Assembly (NCBI GenBank): GCA_963422675.2
Contig: CAXVYS010000024.1
Coordinates: 806,001 to 870,000, forward strand
DNA: 64,000 nt
Origin: UBA4416 sp963422675
GTDB taxonomy: Bacteria > Bacteroidota > Bacteroidia > B-17B0 > Aurantibacillaceae
Direction of reading: 5' to 3'
Part shown: one piece after another, positions 59,654-64,000 of the stretch
Position numbering within the stretch: the first letter of the stretch is position 1
Layout of the letters: each line of letters starts with the position of its first letter
Notes under the pieces: generated by a model
What the model saw: only the letters and a program-made list of their open reading frames with translations
What the model was told of the DNA's origin: nothing
Database searches by the model: none
Made by a program: the position numbers and the translations under genes

Positions 59654-60643
59654 ATGATCGTTGGTCCTTTAAAAAACAATATACAACTCTCCATTATTAT
59701 TCTTACGGTAATATGTTTGGGGCTATGGATAAATACCATTGCCTTTGCGCCTGATTATTTGCCTGATGTTAGCTATCATGAGCACATTTTATATTATTTC
59801 CTTTTTAGCGGTAAATTGTCTTTTATGATAACCAAAATCCTTGCATGTATCGTTATTTTAATAGGTGCATTCATGATCAATTTTATAAGTATACAACAGG
59901 AAATCATCTCTAAAACAAATTTTTTACCCGCTTTTTTCTATATTTTATTTGCTTTTTCCGCCACCGCAAAAAACTCGCTGGAGCCCATTTTAATTGCTAA
60001 TTTATTTGTGTTGGCTGCTTTGTACTTTATTATTAATAGTTACAGGGAAGAGCACGCTTTACCCGACTTTTTTAATGCCGGCCTCTGTATGGGATTAGCT
60101 TCCTTTTTTTACATCGATTATATTATTATTTTCCCTATCTTATTTGTAGCACTTCCTATCCTGAGAGCCTTTAACTGGAGGGAATGGGTGGTTCTTTTGT
60201 TTGGGCTCACTTTGCCCTTATTTATGTATATGTGCATTTGTTATTTGTCGAACAAAAGTATTTTCACTTTTTACGATATGATGAAAGAAGCCATTCATCA
60301 AATTCAAATGCCCGTAATATCTGAGTTTTACATTGGATTTTTAACAATAAGCATTTTGTTGTTTGTATTTGCGTTATTTCATTATTTTGGAAAAGGATTT
60401 GGCGCTAAAGTAAAAACACAAAAAACAAAATTCATTATGATCTGGCTATTGGGCTTTTGTGTTTTAATGGTGTTTTTTGAGCAATTGCCCGATATGGTGC
60501 TGCTTTCAAGCATTATTCCCTTAAGTATTCTTTTAGGAGATTATATATCGGAGATCAGGCAGCTTAAAATTGCCAATACATTCCTGGTTTTATTTATGGG
60601 TGCATTTATTATTATTTATTTCCATTCGCTGCAAATTATATAG
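59654..60643 (+). CDS. Polytopic membrane protein, DUF6427-like
   Basis: 329 residues with about nine hydrophobic helices covering nearly the whole length, beginning NNIQLSIIILTVICLGLW. The segment FFNAGLCMGLASFFYIDYII and 'RAFNWREWVVLLFGLTLPLF' match the layout of the flavobacterial DUF6427 family. Function unknown. Divergent from the DUF6341-like gene; purQ follows 84 nt downstream with its own promoter. Confidence 0.7.
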   Translation: MIVGPLKNNIQLSIIILTVICLGLWINTIAFAPDYLPDVSYHEHILYYFLFSGKLSFMITKILACIVILIGAFMINFISIQQEIISKTNFLPAFFYILFAFSATAKNSLEPILIANLFVLAALYFIINSYREEHALPDFFNAGLCMGLASFFYIDYIIIFPILFVALPILRAFNWREWVVLLFGLTLPLFMYMCICYLSNKSIFTFYDMMKEAIHQIQMPVISEFYIGFLTISILLFVFALFHYFGKGFGAKVKTQKTKFIMIWLLGFCVLMVFFEQLPDMVLLSSIIPLSILLGDYISEIRQLKIANTFLVLFMGAFIIIYFHSLQII

Positions 60644-60685
60644 GAACTATTTAAAAAAAATGAAGGAGATTTACATGGATTTATC

Positions 60686-60693
60686 TACTTTTG
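60686..60693 (+). promoter_or_regulatory. -7 element of purQ
   Basis: TACTTTTG matches TAnnTTTG; the leader to the ATG at 60728 would be about 27 nt. Confidence 0.55.
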
Positions 60694-60727
60694 TAGAATA
60701 TTAGTGTATTAAAATTAAAAAAGAGAT

Positions 60728-61423
60728 ATGAAATTCGGAGTTGTTGTTTTCCCTGGTTCTAATTGCGATGAAGATATGGTGTACGTTTTGCGCGACATCA
60801 TGAAACAGGAAACTGTAAAATTATGGCATAAAAATACTGATCTGGAAGGTTGTACACACATTATATTACCCGGAGGTTTTTCTTATGGCGATTATTTAAG
60901 AAGCGGTGCTATTGCCCGGTTTTCCCCGATAATGGATAGCGTAATTGCCCATGCTCAAAAAGGTGGATTTGTATTTGGTGTTTGTAACGGCTTTCAAATT
61001 TTATGCGAAAGCGGGTTGTTACCGGGAGCGTTATTACATAATAACAGTCGTAAATTCATTTGCAAAAATGTATTTGTAAAAGTAGATAATACAGATACTA
61101 CTTTAACGAATTCTGTTCCCGTAAAAGCATTAAAAATTCCTATTGCACATGGCGAAGGGAAATATTTTGCCGATACAGAAACACTAGCTAATCTTAATAA
61201 AAACGGACAAATTATTTTCAGATATTGTAATGAAAAAGGTGATATTACATCTGAATCAAATCCTAACGGAGCTACAGAAAACATTGCCGGTATTTGTAAT
61301 ACCACTAAAAATGTATTTGGCATGATGCCACATCCTGAGCGTGCTGCAGACGAACTGTTAGCAAATACAGATGGTAAATTTTTATTCGAAAGCATTTTAA
61401 AAGCAGCGTTGGTTAACGCTTAA
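60728..61423 (+). CDS. purQ: Phosphoribosylformylglycinamidine synthase subunit PurQ
   Basis: Glutaminase subunit supplying ammonia for FGAM synthesis in purine biosynthesis. 231 residues, class I glutamine amidotransferase: FPGSNCDEDM, 'LPGGFSYGDYLRSGAIA', the nucleophile Cys86 in 'FVFGVCNGFQILCESG', and the His-Glu pair in GMMPHPERAADELL. No purL or purS is adjacent. Terminated by a hairpin at 61442. Confidence 0.96.
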   Translation: MKFGVVVFPGSNCDEDMVYVLRDIMKQETVKLWHKNTDLEGCTHIILPGGFSYGDYLRSGAIARFSPIMDSVIAHAQKGGFVFGVCNGFQILCESGLLPGALLHNNSRKFICKNVFVKVDNTDTTLTNSVPVKALKIPIAHGEGKYFADTETLANLNKNGQIIFRYCNEKGDITSESNPNGATENIAGICNTTKNVFGMMPHPERAADELLANTDGKFLFESILKAALVNA

Positions 61424-61441
61424 AAATAAAAGTATAGTATT

Positions 61442-61484
61442 AAACAGGCACCTGTCAAATTATTGGCAGGTGCCTGTTTTGTTT
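61442..61484 (+). terminator. Terminator after purQ
   Basis: AAACAGGCACCTG pairs with CAGGTGCCTGTTT, extended by TCAA/TTGG with one wobble, followed by TTTTGTTT. Confidence 0.85.
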
Positions 61485-61504
61485 CAGGCGTAATGGAGGG
61501 TTTG

Positions 61505-61524
61505 TATACCCTTTTTTAGGTATA
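61505..61524. promoter_or_regulatory. Inverted repeat upstream of feoAB, possible operator
   Basis: TATACC (61505-61510) and GGTATA (61519-61524) are perfect inverted half-sites 8 nt apart. A weak -7 match TACTTTTA (one mismatch) lies at 61546-61553, so the repeat covers the -33 region. Iron repression would fit the genes, but the half-sites differ from those of the suf palindrome. Confidence 0.35.
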
Positions 61525-61563
61525 TCCCAGGCCAAAGTAATACAGTACTTTTATTAACCTGTT

Positions 61564-61797
61564 ATGTCAACACTCGATACTTTAAAAGAAGGCCAGATAG
61601 CCACCATTAATGCCTTCAAGGACGTTTTTTTGTCGCTGAAGTTAATTGAAATGGGTTGTTTGCCGGGAGAAAAAGTAAAATTATCTTACGTTGCTCCTTT
61701 CGGTGATCCTATTGCGATTGAAGTATCCGGTTATACATTAAGCCTGAGAAAACAAGAAGCATCTACAGTAGTCGTAACTGTAAATGCCGAAAATTAA
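61564..61797 (+). CDS. feoA: Ferrous iron transport protein A
   Basis: 77-residue SH3-like cytoplasmic protein that assists FeoB. Family features are 'SLKLIEMGCLPGEKVKLSYV', 'APFGDPIAIEVSGYTLSLRK'. It overlaps the feoB start by 14 nt, so the two are translationally coupled. Confidence 0.94.
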   Translation: MSTLDTLKEGQIATINAFKDVFLSLKLIEMGCLPGEKVKLSYVAPFGDPIAIEVSGYTLSLRKQEASTVVVTVNAEN

Positions 61798-63826
61798 ACC
61801 TGATTTTTTGTCTAGTACCTTACCTCATATTTCCATTGCATTAGTTGGTAATCCTAACAGTGGCAAATCCACTCTTTTTAACTCGTTAACCGGCCTTAAC
61901 CAAAAAACAGGGAATTATGCAGGAGTTACGGTTGATAAGCATTCCGGATCATACACACACCATCATACGCGCGTTACCGTAACGGATCTTCCGGGCACCT
62001 ATAGTTTATATCCCAAATCCATTGATGAAGAAGTAGCCTGTAAAGCATTATTAAGCAATGACGAAACAACAGATGTGATTGTAATCGTAGTTGACGCTTC
62101 TAATTTAAGACGCCATTTATTACTGGCCACCCAGGTGATCGATCTCAAAAAACCCTGTGTACTGGCTTTAAACATGATTGATGAGGCCAACAAAAATAAG
62201 ATCACTATTTATATTTCCGAATTGGAAAAACTCCTGGGAGTGGCAGTAATACCTGTTGATTCAAGAAATAAAAAAGGAATAGAAGAGTTGAAAGAAGCCG
62301 TTTTAAAAGCAACTATTTCCAACACGATATTTTATAATTTCGAAAAACAAAAAGAACTCTTACCTCAATGCACGTCTTACGAAAGCATTATCAAATCGCA
62401 GTTTGAGACCAACAAATCAAATGCAAAAGCGATAGAAGATTTTGAATTGGCCGATAACATTCACCGTTTTTCCACACTGAGTTATATCGTGGCAAAATGT
62501 GTGAAACAACCGCAACAGCTGGATAAGAGTGTTACACAAAAGCTCGATCATTTTTTTACACATAAAATATTCGGCTTTGCTTTTTTCCTGTTGATCCTCT
62601 TTATTGTATTTCAGTTTATATTTTTTATTGCAGAATATCCAATGAATTGGATCGAAAACGGTTTTGTGTTTTTAATGAATTTTACCGCAGAAGCCTTACC
62701 TAAAGGGCAGTTAAACGATTTGATCGTGAATGGTGTTTTAGCGGGAATTAGTGGCATTGCCGTGTTTATTCCGCAAATAGCGTTACTGTTTTTTTTCATT
62801 GCTATTTTAGAAGATACCGGCTACATGGCTCGCGCCAGTTTTATTTTAGATAAATTAATGCGCCGTTTCGGCTTAAATGGTAAATCCGTTATTCCTATGA
62901 TTAGCAGTGTGGCTTGCGCCGTTCCCTCTATTATGAGTGCGCGCACCATTATGAACTGGAAAGACCGGATGATTACCATTTTGGTAACCCCTTTAATAAG
63001 TTGTTCGGCACGCTTACCTGTATATACATTGTTAATAGGCATTATGTTTGCCGGTAAGCAAACCCTTGGCATATTTAGTTACCAGGGCCTTGTATTAATG
63101 GGGATGTATTTACTTGGCTTTGCAGCAGCGCTCATTGCCGCTATTGTTTTAAAATATGTTTTAAAAACAAAGGAAAAAAGTTACTTCATTATGGAGCTAC
63201 CGGTTTACAGGAAGCCACAGATCCAAACCGTTATTATGCTGGTGTATGATAAAGTAAAAGTATTTTTATTCGACGCCGGAAAAATCATTCTTGCTATATC
63301 CATTGTTCTTTGGTTTTTAACGAGCCATGCACCCGGGCAGGCATTTGAAAAAATAGATGCGCAGGCAGCTGCCAAACAGGCAACACAGCCCGTAAGTGAG
63401 TATGAGGTCAACGCTCAAAAACTGGAAGCATCGTATGCAGGTATTCTTGGAAAAAAGATAGAACCGGCTATTAAACCATTAGGCTTCGATTGGAAAATCG
63501 GGATTGCACTAATAACCTCTTTTGCTGCGCGAGAAGTATTTGTAGGAACGATGGCTACGATATACAGTACGGGTGATACAGATAATACAGAAACTTTACG
63601 TGAAAAATTAATGGCGGAGAAAAACTTTGAAACAAAACAACCCGTCTATACATCCGCCGTTTGTTGGTCGTTACTGGTGTTTTATGCATTTGCCATGCAA
63701 TGTATGAGTACCCTTGCCACCACTTACCGCGAAACCAAACACTGGAAATGGCCTGCCATCCAATTGGTGTTTATGAGTGGGCTTGCTTACTTGTCATCCC
63801 TTTTAGTATATAGTGTATTGAGCTAG
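61784..63826 (+). CDS. feoB: Ferrous iron transport GTPase FeoB
   Basis: Inner-membrane Fe(II) transporter, 680 residues. N-terminal G domain: G1 GNPNSGKST at 22-30, G3 TDLPGTYSLYP, G4 ALNMIDEA, G5-like PVDSRNKKG. A helical GDI-like region is followed by two Gate domains: 'LEDTGYMARASFILDKLMRR', 'FGLNGKSVIPMISSVACAVP', 'LVTPLISCSARLPVYTLLIG' with conserved Cys residues, and 'ALITSFAAREVFVGTMATIY'. Slightly shorter than many FeoB proteins, but no domain appears missing. Confidence 0.96.
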   Translation: MPKIKPDFLSSTLPHISIALVGNPNSGKSTLFNSLTGLNQKTGNYAGVTVDKHSGSYTHHHTRVTVTDLPGTYSLYPKSIDEEVACKALLSNDETTDVIVIVVDASNLRRHLLLATQVIDLKKPCVLALNMIDEANKNKITIYISELEKLLGVAVIPVDSRNKKGIEELKEAVLKATISNTIFYNFEKQKELLPQCTSYESIIKSQFETNKSNAKAIEDFELADNIHRFSTLSYIVAKCVKQPQQLDKSVTQKLDHFFTHKIFGFAFFLLILFIVFQFIFFIAEYPMNWIENGFVFLMNFTAEALPKGQLNDLIVNGVLAGISGIAVFIPQIALLFFFIAILEDTGYMARASFILDKLMRRFGLNGKSVIPMISSVACAVPSIMSARTIMNWKDRMITILVTPLISCSARLPVYTLLIGIMFAGKQTLGIFSYQGLVLMGMYLLGFAAALIAAIVLKYVLKTKEKSYFIMELPVYRKPQIQTVIMLVYDKVKVFLFDAGKIILAISIVLWFLTSHAPGQAFEKIDAQAAAKQATQPVSEYEVNAQKLEASYAGILGKKIEPAIKPLGFDWKIGIALITSFAAREVFVGTMATIYSTGDTDNTETLREKLMAEKNFETKQPVYTSAVCWSLLVFYAFAMQCMSTLATTYRETKHWKWPAIQLVFMSGLAYLSSLLVYSVLS

Positions 63827-64000
63827 AAGTATAGTGTAATTCCTCAATGCCGGATAAGTTTTACATAAAATAAAACGTATTGAATAAAATACTTTTTATA
63901 CCTTCAATGTCTTCTTAATATTAATAACTGTGTACCATTCCTTACTCCATCGAACCATTATTGCTGCTGTTTTAGCAGGTAACGAAATTTTGAAAGTATA
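63827..64000. other. Right-edge region after feoB
   Basis: Contains the possible minus-strand gene end at 63896-64000 and a weak hairpin GTATT/AATAC near 63878 followed by a T-run that could terminate feoB. Confidence 0.4.
63896..64000 (-). CDS. Possible 3' end of a minus-strand gene, cut by the window
   Basis: On the minus strand 34 codons are open from the window edge to a TAA at 63898-63896 and read YTFKISLPAKTAAIMVRWSK then EWYTVINIKKTLKV. The codon choice and protein-like composition, and the convergent position after feoB, suggest a real C terminus, but the stretch is short enough to be chance. Family not recognised. Confidence 0.35.
   Translation of the reverse strand, partial: YTFKISLPAKTAAIMVRWSKEWYTVINIKKTLKV

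Noticed and set aside
1..64000. CRISPR array, rRNA operon, insertion sequence or restriction/defence genes
   Set aside because: No regularly spaced repeats, no rRNA-like sequence, no transposase, and no recognisable defence proteins other than the serine recombinase of the left-edge element.

Overview
The window is AT-rich chromosomal DNA from a member of the Bacteroidota, most likely Flavobacteriia or a close relative. The evidence is consistent: many genes are preceded by the Bacteroidota -7 element TAnnTTTG rather than an E. coli-type -10 box; three large secreted proteins end in gliding-motility/type IX secretion (T9SS) type B sorting domains; there is a PorP/SprF protein, an OmpA-PD40 protein, an exbB-exbD-exbD-tonB operon, and a pair of small and large membrane proteins resembling the flavobacterial DUF6341/DUF6427 families. 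Shine-Dalgarno sequences are mostly weak, and several genes appear to use TTG or GTG starts.

Layout. 1-2500: the end of an integrated element, with a truncated hypothetical gene, a small hypothetical gene and a large serine recombinase whose reading frame runs through a terminator and into the 3' half of a tRNA-Val(TAC) gene on the other strand. 2680-7580: an AraC regulator with an SDR oxidoreductase, a small P-loop ATPase, an orphan oligopeptide-binding lipoprotein and exonuclease III. 7645-19490: a giant outer-membrane-type protein, a MORN-repeat lipoprotein, ribE, asnS, prolyl oligopeptidase, a flavoprotein and an M20 dipeptidase. Palindromic interspersed repeats lie between several of these. 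19700-27050: a T9SS-exported PKD protein, a PgpH-like 7TM-HD phosphohydrolase, a SpoIIE-type phosphatase and a phytoene-desaturase-like oxidoreductase. 27570-37390: ribBA, truB, a cysteine-cluster protein, dut, a flippase, a SprB-repeat T9SS protein, rfaE2, a UPF0104-type flippase domain protein, panD and an RDD protein.

37560-44710 is the Fe-S cluster assembly operon sufA-sufB-[membrane glycosyltransferase-like gene]-sufC-sufD-sufS. A perfect 17-bp palindrome sits at the predicted transcription start. 44900-51880 holds a PstS-like lipoprotein, a hypothetical secreted protein and a TPR protein, convergent with the exbB-exbD-exbD-tonB operon. 52238-59311 is a three-gene T9SS module (1355-aa cargo, SprF-like partner, OmpA-PD40 protein). 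59380-63830 has two small/large membrane proteins, purQ and feoAB. A possible gene end on the minus strand touches the right edge.

The window is mostly housekeeping and T9SS surface biology, and I found no clearly new defence or mobile system. The items most worth a second look are the recombinase that borrows its stop codon from a tRNA gene, the glycosyltransferase-like gene inside the suf operon, the suf promoter palindrome, the promoters placed so close to start codons that the mRNAs look leaderless, and the repeated palindromes that bracket one gene.
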